Assembly: GCA_020638175.1 (NCBI GenBank)
Contig: JACKJA010000002.1
Location: 186,001 to 250,000 of the forward strand
DNA: 64,000 nucleotides
Source of the DNA: Rhodospirillales bacterium
Lineage (GTDB): Bacteria > Pseudomonadota > Alphaproteobacteria > Micavibrionales > Micavibrionaceae
Reading direction: 5' to 3'
Positions 1 through 10,430 of this stretch are shown piece by piece. The notes under the pieces are model-generated. The model worked only from the letters and a program-made list of their open reading frames with translations, was not told the DNA's origin and made no database searches. The translations under genes and the position numbers were made by a program. Every line of letters begins with the position of its first letter. The first letter of the stretch is position 1.

Positions 1-137
1 TTTCATTGAAAAGGCAAAAAACATTCTTTTACGCTTTTATCCAATAAAACTTCGCTGCACGTATTCCCATACAGAATGGTAACCGGAAAACTATAAATAT
101 TTTATTAAAACGATACGTAAAACAAACAGTCTTTGCT

Positions 138-2510
138 TTATGGATACTTGATTCCCTCGATGAGCGGACGCAACTGTTCTTCATACCGCCGCCAAGCTTC
201 GACCGAGCTTTTGTAAACCGGACGAATGACCTGATCCTTACTTGCCGTCAGGACAGCCCGTTTTTGCTTGTGCGGCTCGAGACACGCATCATCCCATTCC
301 AGCCCGACATAATCAATCAAACGCCGCGCCTGCTCTTCAAAATTGTTGACGGTTTCTTCGTATTGCACTTCGATAAATCCATCCGGTATCAGCTCTTTCC
401 AATAATCCATAAGCTCGGCAAATTTATTGTAGTGCCCGGCCATTGTTTCCAGGTTGTAAGACCAGTAATGCCCCGTAGCAAAATTCTGCTTGTAACACGA
501 CAGGCAATTATCAATCGGGTTACGCCGGCACAGAATAATTTTTGCATTCGGGAGCATGCAGCGAATCAAAGCGATATTGTTGCAATGCCCCGGCATTTTA
601 TCTGTGATACGGATAGCCTTCCCGGTAACATCCCGCGCCTTGATTCTATCAACATAAGCTTGCCCCATAGCTGCAGCATTTGCCGGAGTCATTGGCCCCA
701 TTTCACGCAAAACCGTCCCCAGATCTGGTAATTCTCCTGCACCAAAAACCTGCGGATGCGACGAAATAATCTGTTCGGTCAATGTCGTCCCGGAACGCGG
801 CATCCCCAAAATGAAGACAGGAACATCAGAATCACACCCCTTACCCTCATACTCCTTCATAAAGGCTGGCGTAAATGTCGCTTTTTTATTTTCAACCATC
901 GTCGATTCCTGCAACGCTCTGAACGGCAGGGAATCACGCTTGGCATCATTGGCGGATTTCAAACATTCAAATGATTTTTCATACTCGCCCATATCTTCGT
1001 AGGCCTTGAAAAGAGAGAAATTCAAAATCGCTTTTCCGTCCAGACCAAAATTGTCGATGTTCTCAGCCAGTTTTTTCATAGCCAGAAAATCTTCATCATC
1101 GGCCGTGAATTTTTTGAAGTTGGTCAAATTATAATAGAAACCAAGAAGGTTTCCGCCGAGCTCTCTGACCTTATCAAGCACTTCCCGCGCCTGATCTTTG
1201 CGATTGGTTGTTAACAGGCAATCAACTTTCGCCAGCAACGCATACGGATTATCAGGGAAAAGCTCCAAAGCTTTCTCAATAACCACCAGCGCTTCCTCTA
1301 CCCGGTTATCATGCTGCAAAACCCGCGCTTTGTGCACATAAGTTAGGGGCATTTCCGGGTTTAATTCAATCGCCTTGTCCAGCGCTTCAATCGCCTTGTC
1401 CGGGCGATCAAGGTTGCGGTGAACATCTGCCAGTTTCAACAGCGTCCGTGCCGAATCCGGCTCCAACGCCTGTGCTTGCTGCAAGATAGCTTCGCCATCA
1501 TCAAACTTATCGATGGCAATCAAAATATCGGCCAGGTTCAGGTAATGACCGGCATCATTCGGGTCGAGAGATATAGCGCGATCAGCGGCGCTATAAGCCT
1601 CATCATAATTACCCAGCCCTTGCTGCGCCAAAGACAGATTATTATAGGCCGGTGCATAATCCGGCTTGAATGACATCGCATAACGGGCCGCCGTTGCCGC
1701 TTCGGCAAAGCGCCCCTGATCAAGCAAAGCCGTCGCCAGATTGTTATGGGCCAGATAATAATCCGGCTTAAGATCTGTCGCCTTGCGATAAGCCTCTTCC
1801 GCTTCAGGCATCTGTCCCATATCACGATAGGCATTGGCCAGATTGTTGTATGATTCCGGATTTTTATCTTCCAGCTCAACAGCCTTTAACGCCTTTTGTT
1901 TGGCCTCTTCAAGGCGCCCCATCGAGCGCAACGTATTACTCCAGTTGCTATAAGCGCGCGCCGATTGCGGATCAAGAGCCACGGCTTGCTCCCAGACCCC
2001 GAAAGCTTCTTCGAGCTTCCCTTGCTCGGCCATTGAAATCCCGAGATTAATATAGGCATCGGCGTTATCCGGATTGATAGACACAGCCTGCGTAGCAATA
2101 TCCTCAGCCTCTTCATAACGACCCAGTTCCCACAGGGCATACGCCTTGTTGGAATAAGCCTCGTAAAGTTCAGGATCAATCGCCAACGCTTCATCAAACG
2201 CGCGCAATGCTTCTTCCGTCTGGCCGTTCGCCGCCAAGATAACACCGTTATTAACCCAGCAAGCCTTATCCTCCGGTGCCACCTCAACAGCTTTCTGGCT
2301 GTACGCTAGGGCATCTTCCAGATTACCGCGCTGGTACAGCAGCGTTGCCAGATAATGAACCGTCGGGAAATGATCCGGCACGGCTTTTAGAATATCCCTG
2401 TATGTTCGATCAGCAATAATCAGGTTGCCCACCTGATGATGGCCTTGCGCCAATTCCAAGGCCTGATCCAGCGTTACTTCATGCTGCGTGTTTTGTTCAG
2501 TTGCTGACAC
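138..2510 (-). CDS. TPR-repeat sulfotransferase
   Basis: 790 aa. Residues 10-460 are about twelve tetratricopeptide repeats (recurrent A-x3-Y/L and NP/DP turns every 34 residues). Residues 563-790 are a sulfotransferase domain: the PAPS 5'-phosphosulfate loop PRSGTT is at 571-576, and the 3'-phosphate site (R662/R663, P665, D667, S671) lies in CRRNPIDNCLS. The family moves sulfate from PAPS to a hydroxyl or amine; here the TPR array probably binds the acceptor, which is unknown. No signal peptide or membrane segment is visible, so it is probably cytoplasmic. The gene stands alone, divergent from the AMIN-domain lipoprotein gene, and no PAPS synthesis genes are nearby. Fold assignment is firm; substrate is not known. 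Confidence 0.9.
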   Translation of the reverse strand: MSATEQNTQHEVTLDQALELAQGHHQVGNLIIADRTYRDILKAVPDHFPTVHYLATLLYQRGNLEDALAYSQKAVEVAPEDKACWVNNGVILAANGQTEEALRAFDEALAIDPELYEAYSNKAYALWELGRYEEAEDIATQAVSINPDNADAYINLGISMAEQGKLEEAFGVWEQAVALDPQSARAYSNWSNTLRSMGRLEEAKQKALKAVELEDKNPESYNNLANAYRDMGQMPEAEEAYRKATDLKPDYYLAHNNLATALLDQGRFAEAATAARYAMSFKPDYAPAYNNLSLAQQGLGNYDEAYSAADRAISLDPNDAGHYLNLADILIAIDKFDDGEAILQQAQALEPDSARTLLKLADVHRNLDRPDKAIEALDKAIELNPEMPLTYVHKARVLQHDNRVEEALVVIEKALELFPDNPYALLAKVDCLLTTNRKDQAREVLDKVRELGGNLLGFYYNLTNFKKFTADDEDFLAMKKLAENIDNFGLDGKAILNFSLFKAYEDMGEYEKSFECLKSANDAKRDSLPFRALQESTMVENKKATFTPAFMKEYEGKGCDSDVPVFILGMPRSGTTLTEQIISSHPQVFGAGELPDLGTVLREMGPMTPANAAAMGQAYVDRIKARDVTGKAIRITDKMPGHCNNIALIRCMLPNAKIILCRRNPIDNCLSCYKQNFATGHYWSYNLETMAGHYNKFAELMDYWKELIPDGFIEVQYEETVNNFEEQARRLIDYVGLEWDDACLEPHKQKRAVLTASKDQVIRPVYKSSVEAWRRYEEQLRPLIEGIKYP

Positions 2511-2803
2511 GGCGATTCCCCCTTGCTGTCATGCGCACGATCTCTAAAAACATAAAACTGTTCGCGTACCCTAAATTTTTCCATGCCAAGAGTAAAGACC
2601 CATGTATAAAAAGAAACAGCGCTGTTGATAACTTTGCGCATACTTGTTGATAAGCCTCTGAATAAATTTTGAATATTTCGCATCTATTCTATTGACGGTA
2701 CCTATAACTCACACGTACCCTTATAGAAGGGGCGAATCACCCCTGGGGCTTGTTAAAATATCAAATTCAGGATCCTTCCCATATGTCCAGGATCTGGACT
2801 CTC
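2511..2803. other. Divergent intergenic region
   Basis: About 290 bases between the start of the TPR-sulfotransferase (minus) and the chosen start of the AMIN-domain lipoprotein (plus). It must hold both promoters, but I cannot place a convincing -35/-10 pair. TTGACG at 2692-2697 has no -10 at normal spacing. The word TGTTGATAA occurs twice about 30 bases apart (near 2622 and 2652), which may be chance. ORFs crossing this region look spurious. Confidence 0.4.
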
Positions 2804-3769
2804 ATGTCGACGTCCGTCGACATCAATAGGCTATTTATAGCAACGAAACAGAGCATAGGAATTATGTTCTGTGCTTTTGCATTGTCTGCCTGTGGCCCCC
2901 TGTTTTCTGATGAAAAAGCCCCCGAACAACAAGCCTCCCCCTACGCCCAAACCCCTTACGAAACCGCCGCCCCCCTGACAGCCCCCCCTGCCATGAACGC
3001 CCGTCCACCCCTGAATGGACTGGCTGGCGATTCGTATATTCCCGGCAGCCCGCCAGGCACAACACCGCCCCGCGGTGTAAATCTCCGGCAACTTTTTTCC
3101 CAGGATGTGCGCGGCACACGTGAACGGTTTGATCGCGTAGAAGGTGCCGTCATAGAGCTGCGGGAAGACTTTGACGCCATGATGCCCTCTATCACACGTC
3201 TTGTTGCTGTAGAAAAAGATCTCAGCCAAATGATTGCCCAGCTGGAAGCCATCATGGCCGTAGCGCCGCCCCCTGAACCGGCAGCCCCTGCCGCCCAGAC
3301 TTTTGCCATGGCAACCCCGCCGCCGATACCCTTGGAACAAGCCCCGTCTCCCGCTGTGTCGCCCGCCCCGTCGCCACAGGCAATGCCCGCGCCAGCCCGC
3401 GCGCAACCGGCGATTAACGGCCCTGTATACGTCAAACGTATACGGATCGGCGAACATCCGGACAAAACCCGCATTGTTCTGGATATCAGCGGCAAGGTTT
3501 CCTACCGCTACGATCTTGATAACAGCGAAAATCTTATGGTGATTGACCTGCCCGGAACCGGATGGCAGGGACAAACCAAATGGCAAGCCGACAAAGCCCC
3601 GTTGGTTGCCTCTTACTCTGTCCAACCGATGGAAAATAACGGCGGCAGCCGTGTAATCATCGCCTTGAAACACAAAGCATCAGTTATTGACGAAATGGCC
3701 ATCAAAGCCAATGGCTATCCGGATCACCGCATCGTCATCGATTTAACAAGCCCCGATATCCACAAATAA
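2804..3769 (+). CDS. AMIN-domain lipoprotein
   Basis: The reading frame is open from a TTG at 2750, but the ATG at 2804 gives a proper lipoprotein signal: a basic n-region, a hydrophobic stretch, and the lipobox LSAC with Cys about residue 30. The mature part has a long Pro/Ala-rich region with a short coiled-coil-like helix (around VEGAVIELREDF). It ends in a roughly 100-residue AMIN-like domain (VYVKRIRIGEHPDKTRIVLD to the C-terminus). AMIN domains target periplasmic proteins such as AmiC to peptidoglycan or septal envelope. No amidase catalytic domain follows, so this is probably a structural or adaptor lipoprotein rather than an enzyme. Confidence 0.7.
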   Translation: MSTSVDINRLFIATKQSIGIMFCAFALSACGPLFSDEKAPEQQASPYAQTPYETAAPLTAPPAMNARPPLNGLAGDSYIPGSPPGTTPPRGVNLRQLFSQDVRGTRERFDRVEGAVIELREDFDAMMPSITRLVAVEKDLSQMIAQLEAIMAVAPPPEPAAPAAQTFAMATPPPIPLEQAPSPAVSPAPSPQAMPAPARAQPAINGPVYVKRIRIGEHPDKTRIVLDISGKVSYRYDLDNSENLMVIDLPGTGWQGQTKWQADKAPLVASYSVQPMENNGGSRVIIALKHKASVIDEMAIKANGYPDHRIVIDLTSPDIHK

Positions 3770-3807
3770 CCCATGGGAAGGAAAGGAAGGTTGTATGAAA
3801 AGGTAAA

Positions 3808-4596
3808 ATGAAGATGATGAAAGGTAAGACAGCACTTGTCACGGGATCGACAAGCGGTATTGGATTGGCTGTGGCGGAAGCTATGGCCGAGGCCGGGATA
3901 AATATTGTCCTGAACGGCTTTGGCGACAAAGACGAGATTGAGTTTTTGCGCGCCGGTCTAGAGAATCGATATGGCGTAAAAGCCCTGTATGATGCAGCAG
4001 ACATGTCCAAACCGGAAGATATTCGCGCCATGTGCCAAAAAGCACTTGATACGTTTGGCACAATCGACATTCTTGTCAACAATGCCGGCATCCAGCATGT
4101 CAGCCCGATCGAGGATTTCCCGGATGAAAAATGGGATGCCGTTTTAGCCATCTCCCTATCTTCAAGCTTTCATACATGCAAAGCCTTGATCCCCGGCATG
4201 CGCAAGGCCGGATGGGGCCGGGTCATCAATATAGGGTCGATCCACAGTCTTGTAGCCTCGGCAAACAAATCCGCCTATGTTGCCACAAAATTCGGACTGC
4301 TCGGCCTGACCAAGGTTCTGGCTTTAGAGACAGCGCAGGATAATATTACATGCAACTGTATATGCCCGGCCTATGTCAACACACCGCTGGTTCAGGGACA
4401 AATCCCGGCCCAGGCCAAAGGTCATGGCATTCCCGAAGATGAAGTTCTGGAAAAAATCATGCTCAAACCACAACCGGTTAAAAAGCTTGTAGAGCCTAAA
4501 CATCTGGGAGAAATGGCCTTGTTCTTATGCAGCGATGCCGCCCAGAACATAACAGGCGCTGCTTTGCCGGTTGATGGGGGATGGACAGCACAGTAA
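3808..4596 (+). CDS. bdhA: 3-hydroxybutyrate dehydrogenase
   Basis: 262 aa short-chain dehydrogenase. The NAD-binding TGxxxGIG motif is at 12-19 (TGSTSGIG), NNAG at 91-94, and the catalytic Ser144, Tyr157 and Lys161 are in place (SAYVATK). The 'IQHVSPIEDFP' and 'SIHSLVASANKSAY' segments are typical of D-beta-hydroxybutyrate dehydrogenase, which interconverts (R)-3-hydroxybutyrate and acetoacetate. The start is supported by an AAGG element about 8 bases upstream. With acetoacetyl-CoA synthetase at 18.3-20.3 kb it could return polyhydroxybutyrate-derived or external 3-hydroxybutyrate to acetoacetyl-CoA. No PHB depolymerase or synthase is seen in the window. Confidence 0.92.
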   Translation: MKMMKGKTALVTGSTSGIGLAVAEAMAEAGINIVLNGFGDKDEIEFLRAGLENRYGVKALYDAADMSKPEDIRAMCQKALDTFGTIDILVNNAGIQHVSPIEDFPDEKWDAVLAISLSSSFHTCKALIPGMRKAGWGRVINIGSIHSLVASANKSAYVATKFGLLGLTKVLALETAQDNITCNCICPAYVNTPLVQGQIPAQAKGHGIPEDEVLEKIMLKPQPVKKLVEPKHLGEMALFLCSDAAQNITGAALPVDGGWTAQ

Positions 4597-4668
4597 ACCC
4601 CTTCCCCTTGCAAAAAAGCGGGTGTATAACCCAGACAGTTTTTTAAAAAACCAACAATAACGGCAACC

Positions 4669-7600
4669 ATGTCAAACAAACAAATCGATCAGGCAATCAA
4701 AGCTCTTCCTCCCAAAGCGCCGGAAGCGATGAAAGCTTTCCTGCAAGCATTCTTTGAAAAAGCCCCGGCGGATGATCTGGCTATGATGGACCCGGTTATC
4801 ATGGCCGGCACAGCTGAAAATCACTGGGACATGGCCCAAAAACGCAAACCCGGAGAAGCGTCCATCCGGATTTACACCGCGTTTGCCGACAAGGATGAAG
4901 CCAACGCCGGACACACCGTTATTGATATCGTCGCCGACAATATGGCTTTTCTGGTTGATTCGATTGCCGCAGAAATTACCAGTGCGCATAACCGCCTGAT
5001 ACATCTTTTAATCCGTCCGACCCTGCACGTTACACTCGACAAAAATGGAAAGATTAAAAGTTTTTCCAACGATAAAAAAACAACGGCGTCCGAGCAAATG
5101 CAGGCGCATTTGCACATCGAGCTACAGGGTATGGTCCCGGAAAAGCTTATCTCGAAGCTGGAGCAGGATCTTCTGCACATCATCGACGATGTTAAATACG
5201 GCACCCGTGACTGGGCGGCCATGCGGGAAAAACTGCGTAGCTGTCAAAAAGCGCTGAACAACGCACCTTCAAAATATAGCGATCGTGAAATTGAAGAGTA
5301 CCTGTATTTCCTTGAATACCTTTATAAAGATAATTTCACGCTGCTGGGTTATCGTGAATACAAATACGTGGAACGCAATGGCAAACTTCTCAGCCAAACG
5401 GTCAAAGGCGCCAGCCTGGGCCTTTTGCACGATGATGTATTGCCCGTTTATATCAGCGCCAATAAAGACGGTCTGCCACAGGACTTGCAACGCATGCGCC
5501 GGGACATGCCGCCGCTGACAATCTCCAAGGTCAATAAAAAATCAACCGTTCACCGGCCCGTACCACTGGATGCCGTCTCGGTAAAACAATTCGACAAAAA
5601 CGGAAAGGTCACAGGCGAAGTCCTGTTTATCGGTTTGTTTACATCCGTGACTTATTCCCGGTCGATTCAGGACGTCCCCTATCTCCGCCGCAAAGCCGAA
5701 CTCGTCACAAAAAGAGCTGGCTTCGCCGGGGGTACCCATGACGACAAAGCATTGCGCCATATCCTAGAAAAATACCCGCGCGACGAACTGTTCCAGATCT
5801 CCGTTGATGATCTGATGGTAACAGCCCTCAGCATTTTACGCCTGCAGGAACGGCAGCGCATTGCCCTGTACACGCGCGCCGATCCGTTTGGTCGTTATAT
5901 TTCCTGCCTGGTATATGTTCCGCGTGACCGCTATGACACGCGCCTGCGCATGAAAATCCAGAAAATACTGGCCGACGAACTGCAAGGCACCGTCGATAAT
6001 TTTCATACGAATCTTGATGATTCGCCGCTCGCACGGGTCATGTACACGGTCTATATCGACCAGAACAAAAAGAAAAAATATGACTTCCATAAAATCGAGG
6101 CCAAGCTTCAGGAAGCCGGACGTCTGTGGAGTGAAAAGCTGGCGGCAACCCTGCACGATATAGGCACCGGTGAAAACGATACCCTGAAAATTGTCGAGCG
6201 GTACGGTGAGGCGTTTCCCGTCAGCTACCGGGAAGCCTTTCAGCCACGGCAGGCAATCTATGATATCCAAAAAATAGAAGGGGTTTTGAAAAACGGCCGG
6301 TTCTCTCTGGACCTATACAAATGCAAAATGTGCGAAGGCAATCAGCTTCGCGTAAAAATTTATCACAAGGACGAACCCGTCACGCTCTCCGCCATCCTGC
6401 CGGTCATGGAAAATATGGGGCTGCAGGTCATGTCAGAACTGCCTTTCAAGATCCAGATCGCCGGTGAACAATCACCCGTTTGGGTTCATGATTTCATGCT
6501 GGAATCGCGAGAAGAAAACAATGCGGCAAAGATCGAAACCGTTAAAGATATTTTTGAAACGGCGCTGACCAAAATATGGTACGGCGAAACCGAAGACGAC
6601 AGCCTGAACCGTCTGGTTCTTCTGGCGGAAATGGACTGGCGCTCAATCATGATTTTACGGGCCTGCGTTCGCTATCTGCGGCAAGCCCGGTATCCGTTCT
6701 CGACACGTTATATGGAACGCGCCCTGACCAACAACCCGACACTGGCGCAGCAAATTGTCAATTTGTTTAAAGCATTGCATGATCCTGAAAACGGTGATGA
6801 TGCGCAAGTAAAAGCCGCCGGTTTTTCTATCGCGATAGATCATGCGCTGGAAGCCGTTGCTTCACTCGATGAAGATAGAATTCTACGCAGCATTACCAAT
6901 ATTGTTGATGCCTCCTTGCGCACAAACTTTTATCAAAAGAATGCCGAGGGCGAATATAAGCATTACCTGTCGATCAAGCTTGACAGCAAGGCGATCCATG
7001 ACCTGCCGGAACCCAAACCCTACCGGGAAATCTATGTCTACGCACCATGGATGGAAGGTGTGCACTTGCGCGGTGATGTTATTGCCCGCGGCGGTCTGCG
7101 CTGGTCAGACCGGCATGAAGATTTCCGCACCGAAATCCTCGGCCTGATGAAAGCACAGCAGGTCAAGAACTCGGTTATCGTCCCGATGGGCGCAAAAGGC
7201 GGCTTTATCGTTAAAAAGCCCCCGAAAGAGGGCGGACGCGCCGCCTTCATCGAAGAAGGTATCCGTTGCTACAAAACACTTATTCGCGGCCTTCTGGACA
7301 TCACCGACAACCGCAAAGGCAAGAAAGTTATTCCGCCCAAGGACGTTGTTCGCCGCGATGGTGACGATCCTTATCTGGTTGTTGCCGCCGACAAAGGAAC
7401 CGCAACATTCTCCGATATCGCCAACGGCATTTCCGCCGAATACGAATTCTGGCTGGGCGATGCGTTTGCCTCCGGAGGATCGGCGGGGTACGATCATAAA
7501 AAAATGGGGATTACCGCCCGCGGTGCTTGGGAATCCGTCAAGCGTCATTTCCGGGAACTTAACCATGATATCCAGACCCAGCCTTTCGACGTGATCGGGG

Positions 7601-9507
7601 TTGGCGACATGTCGGGCGACGTGTTCGGAAATGGCATGTTGCTCTCCGAGCATATCCGCCTTGTCGGCGCTTTCAATCACCTGCACATTGTCTGTGACCC
7701 CGATCCCGATCCGGCCGTCAGTTTTGCCGAACGCAAACGCCTGTTTGAAGAGGTCAAAGGATGGGACGGCTACGATACCGCCAAACTGTCAAAAGGCGGC
7801 CGTATCTATTCCCGGAGCGACAAGAGTCTGGAACTGACACAGGAAATCAAGGACCGCTTTGGTTTGAAAAACGACCGGGTAACGCCGTCTGAACTGATTC
7901 AGGCCATGCTGCGCGCACGGACAGACTTGCTGTGGTTCGGCGGGATCGGAACCTATATCAAAGCCTCATCGGAAGAACACAGCGATGTCGGCGATAAAAT
8001 CAACGATTCCCTGCGGATTAATGCGGCAGAAATCCGCGCCCGCGTTCTGGGCGAGGGAGCCAATTTGGCCATCACCCAGCGCGGACGGATCGAATTCGCG
8101 CTGCACGGCGGTAAATTGAACGCCGACTTCATAGATAATTCCGGCGGCGTTGATTCATCCGACCACGAAGTTAATATCAAAATTTTACTGGCCGAAGTCA
8201 TGGCCAGTAAAACAAACAGCATGACACTGCCCAAGCGAAATAAATTGCTGGAAAGCATGACGAACGAAGTCGCTTCACTTGTGCTGCGCCATAATTACCA
8301 GCAAACGCAAGGCATCAGCCTGGCCGAAATGAGCGCTGCCGAAAACTTGACGGCGCATGCCGAATGGATCAAGGATCTTGAACAGGACATCGGCATCAAT
8401 CGCGCGCTGGAAGGCCTGCCCGATGAAGACACGATCGAAAAGCGCCTGCGGAGCGGCAAGGGACTGACCCGGCCGGAACTTTGCGTCCTGATTTCCTACG
8501 CCAAGATCACCTTTACCAAAGACCTGTTGGCCAGCAATATTCCCGATCTGCCGGAAACAAAAGACTGGTTGGTATCCTATTTTCCAACGCCTTTGCGTAA
8601 AAAATATATAAAGGAAATCGAAAGCCACCGCTTGCACCGGGAAATCGTCGCCACCACCATCGCCAGCACGATGGTGGACCGTCTGGGTCCGACCTTTATC
8701 AAGGACCGCATGGAAAAAACCGGGGCCAGCCCGGCTGACATTGCCTGCGCCTTTCTGATTGTGCGGGATGCCTTCGGTCTAGTCGATATGTGGAACAGTA
8801 TTGAGAGCCTCGATAACAAGGTTCCTGCCGAAGTCCAGCTTCGGGCCATGCGCGATATCGCCAAGATGACAGAGCGGGAAGTCACATGGTTCCTGACCCG
8901 TCTGGGCCGCGATCCCGAAATTACAAAAGATACCCGCGAATTCAAATCCGGCATCGCCATGCTGAAAGAAGAGCTGGAAAATGTTATTACGCCGCAGCAA
9001 ATCGAAGCCATGCAGCGCCATACCTCTATGGGTATAAATGATGGCCTGCCTAAAGAACTGGCATACCAGATCGCCCTGATCCCGCGTCTGGGTGCGGCTT
9101 GCGACATCATCCGCACCAGCCTTGATTGCAAAATGGGCATTCCTGTGACAGCAGCGGCCTACTTCGCCGTGGGCGAGTATTTCCCCCTACACTGGCTGCG
9201 TAAGCAAGCCCGGTATCTGAGCACCGATGATCGCTGGACGGCGGAAGCCATCGACGGCATGATCGACCATCTATATTCCAGCCAGACAGGTCTGACCATT
9301 CGTGTTCTGAATGACATGCGCAACGAAATAAAAAGCGGCGCCTGCGGACCGGATGGACACGATATCGTCAAATGCTGGTTGGAAACTCACGGGCACCAAG
9401 CCGTACAGCTCGAACCGCTTTTCACGGACATGCGCCGTTCCGGACATGTGGATTTGCCGATGCTGATTATTGCCGAACAACGCCTGCGGCACCTATACGG
9501 CGGATAG
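4669..9507 (+). CDS. gdhB: NAD-specific glutamate dehydrogenase (large, GDH-180 class)
   Basis: 1612 aa, the expected length of the bacterial large NAD-glutamate dehydrogenases, which deaminate glutamate to 2-oxoglutarate and ammonia. The N-terminal half (about 1-700) is the regulatory region with ACT-like segments. The catalytic core begins about residue 805 with GGLRWSDRHEDFRTE, followed by VPMGAKGGF with the substrate lysine. The Rossmann part includes VIGVGDMSGDVFGNG near residue 974. The C-terminal helical region is complete to residue 1612. It lies 72 bases after bdhA on the same strand and may share transcription; both serve carbon catabolism. No frameshift is visible along its length. 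Confidence 0.96.
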   Translation: MSNKQIDQAIKALPPKAPEAMKAFLQAFFEKAPADDLAMMDPVIMAGTAENHWDMAQKRKPGEASIRIYTAFADKDEANAGHTVIDIVADNMAFLVDSIAAEITSAHNRLIHLLIRPTLHVTLDKNGKIKSFSNDKKTTASEQMQAHLHIELQGMVPEKLISKLEQDLLHIIDDVKYGTRDWAAMREKLRSCQKALNNAPSKYSDREIEEYLYFLEYLYKDNFTLLGYREYKYVERNGKLLSQTVKGASLGLLHDDVLPVYISANKDGLPQDLQRMRRDMPPLTISKVNKKSTVHRPVPLDAVSVKQFDKNGKVTGEVLFIGLFTSVTYSRSIQDVPYLRRKAELVTKRAGFAGGTHDDKALRHILEKYPRDELFQISVDDLMVTALSILRLQERQRIALYTRADPFGRYISCLVYVPRDRYDTRLRMKIQKILADELQGTVDNFHTNLDDSPLARVMYTVYIDQNKKKKYDFHKIEAKLQEAGRLWSEKLAATLHDIGTGENDTLKIVERYGEAFPVSYREAFQPRQAIYDIQKIEGVLKNGRFSLDLYKCKMCEGNQLRVKIYHKDEPVTLSAILPVMENMGLQVMSELPFKIQIAGEQSPVWVHDFMLESREENNAAKIETVKDIFETALTKIWYGETEDDSLNRLVLLAEMDWRSIMILRACVRYLRQARYPFSTRYMERALTNNPTLAQQIVNLFKALHDPENGDDAQVKAAGFSIAIDHALEAVASLDEDRILRSITNIVDASLRTNFYQKNAEGEYKHYLSIKLDSKAIHDLPEPKPYREIYVYAPWMEGVHLRGDVIARGGLRWSDRHEDFRTEILGLMKAQQVKNSVIVPMGAKGGFIVKKPPKEGGRAAFIEEGIRCYKTLIRGLLDITDNRKGKKVIPPKDVVRRDGDDPYLVVAADKGTATFSDIANGISAEYEFWLGDAFASGGSAGYDHKKMGITARGAWESVKRHFRELNHDIQTQPFDVIGVGDMSGDVFGNGMLLSEHIRLVGAFNHLHIVCDPDPDPAVSFAERKRLFEEVKGWDGYDTAKLSKGGRIYSRSDKSLELTQEIKDRFGLKNDRVTPSELIQAMLRARTDLLWFGGIGTYIKASSEEHSDVGDKINDSLRINAAEIRARVLGEGANLAITQRGRIEFALHGGKLNADFIDNSGGVDSSDHEVNIKILLAEVMASKTNSMTLPKRNKLLESMTNEVASLVLRHNYQQTQGISLAEMSAAENLTAHAEWIKDLEQDIGINRALEGLPDEDTIEKRLRSGKGLTRPELCVLISYAKITFTKDLLASNIPDLPETKDWLVSYFPTPLRKKYIKEIESHRLHREIVATTIASTMVDRLGPTFIKDRMEKTGASPADIACAFLIVRDAFGLVDMWNSIESLDNKVPAEVQLRAMRDIAKMTEREVTWFLTRLGRDPEITKDTREFKSGIAMLKEELENVITPQQIEAMQRHTSMGINDGLPKELAYQIALIPRLGAACDIIRTSLDCKMGIPVTAAAYFAVGEYFPLHWLRKQARYLSTDDRWTAEAIDGMIDHLYSSQTGLTIRVLNDMRNEIKSGACGPDGHDIVKCWLETHGHQAVQLEPLFTDMRRSGHVDLPMLIIAEQRLRHLYGG

Positions 9508-9513
9508 TCGATA

Positions 9514-10410
9514 TCAAAAAGCTATCGCCAAAAGCACCAGAAGCCCCGTATCACGGCTGGCTTTAAAAACCGACAACGAGCTGTTCGGGTTATCCGGGTT
9601 CCATTTCCGAAGACACAAGGCGGTATGGGCCGCAGGCAACAACAACAGAATACAGGATAACACGCCTGCCTGCGCCGCGACCATCGCCGCCAACAACAAC
9701 AAAAAGGCGGCAGCATAAAATCCAGCGATCACTTTTTTGCTGCACGCACCCAGTTTCAATGCTGCGGATTTTATCCCGATTTTGGCATCATCTTCTTTAT
9801 CCTGATGGGCATAGATCGTGTCATACCCCAGCGTCCACAATATCGCCACCCCATATAAAAGTAGCGCCGGAAGGCCTACAACATAAGAAACCGCAGCCCA
9901 TCCCATCAACACGCCAAAATTAAATGTCAGCCCCAAAAAAGCCTGCGGCCACCATGTAATACGTTTCATCAGCGGATAAAGCGCAATCAAAGGCATAACC
10001 AGGATACCCAGCAACACGGCCACCAATGACAGTTGCAGCAAAATTGACAAACCGATCAGCAATAAAAACAGCAAAAACGCAAAAGCCTGCGGCCGGCTAA
10101 CCGTTCCCGCCGCCAGAGGCCGCAGCGCCGTACGTTCAACCCGTCGATCCAGATCACGATCCCACAGATCATTAACCACGCAGCCTGCCGCCCGCATAAC
10201 GACCGCGCCCACAGCAAACAGCCCGGCCACCTTCCAGTCATCGCCGTTCATTGACAAAGCGCCGCCTGCCGCCAAGGCAATCGCCCACCAGCCCGGCAAT
10301 AACAGCAACCATATACCGATCGGACGATCCAGCCGCGCCAGATAGCCATAGGGCCGTAGCGCCTCCGGCAAAAACTCAATCCAGCTTTTTTGGTTGATAT
10401 CGGTATGCAT
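9514..10410 (-). CDS. ubiA: 4-hydroxybenzoate polyprenyltransferase
   Basis: 298 aa integral membrane prenyltransferase with eight or nine hydrophobic segments. The first Asp-rich motif NDLWDRDLD is at 80-88 and the second is YAHQDKEDD about residue 200; together they bind Mg-diphosphate. It attaches the polyprenyl chain to 4-hydroxybenzoate in ubiquinone synthesis. It converges with the GDH gene with only 6 bases between stops, and is divergent from rsmE with 20 bases between starts, so the two promoters must overlap the neighbouring coding sequences. The ubiA/rsmE divergent pair is common in alphaproteobacteria. Confidence 0.95.
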   Translation of the reverse strand: MHTDINQKSWIEFLPEALRPYGYLARLDRPIGIWLLLLPGWWAIALAAGGALSMNGDDWKVAGLFAVGAVVMRAAGCVVNDLWDRDLDRRVERTALRPLAAGTVSRPQAFAFLLFLLLIGLSILLQLSLVAVLLGILVMPLIALYPLMKRITWWPQAFLGLTFNFGVLMGWAAVSYVVGLPALLLYGVAILWTLGYDTIYAHQDKEDDAKIGIKSAALKLGACSKKVIAGFYAAAFLLLLAAMVAAQAGVLSCILLLLPAAHTALCLRKWNPDNPNSSLSVFKASRDTGLLVLLAIAF

Positions 10411-10430
10411 GAAATGCTCTATAGCTAGTT

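Noticed and set aside
2474..2683. A 69-aa minus-strand ORF upstream of the TPR-sulfotransferase start
   Set aside because: It overlaps the gene start in another frame, has no SD and its sequence looks random; the region is best explained as intergenic.
2831..3673. A long minus-strand ORF (280 aa) opposite the AMIN lipoprotein gene
   Set aside because: It is the antisense shadow of a Pro/Ala-rich coding sequence; the plus frame has a lipobox and an AMIN domain.
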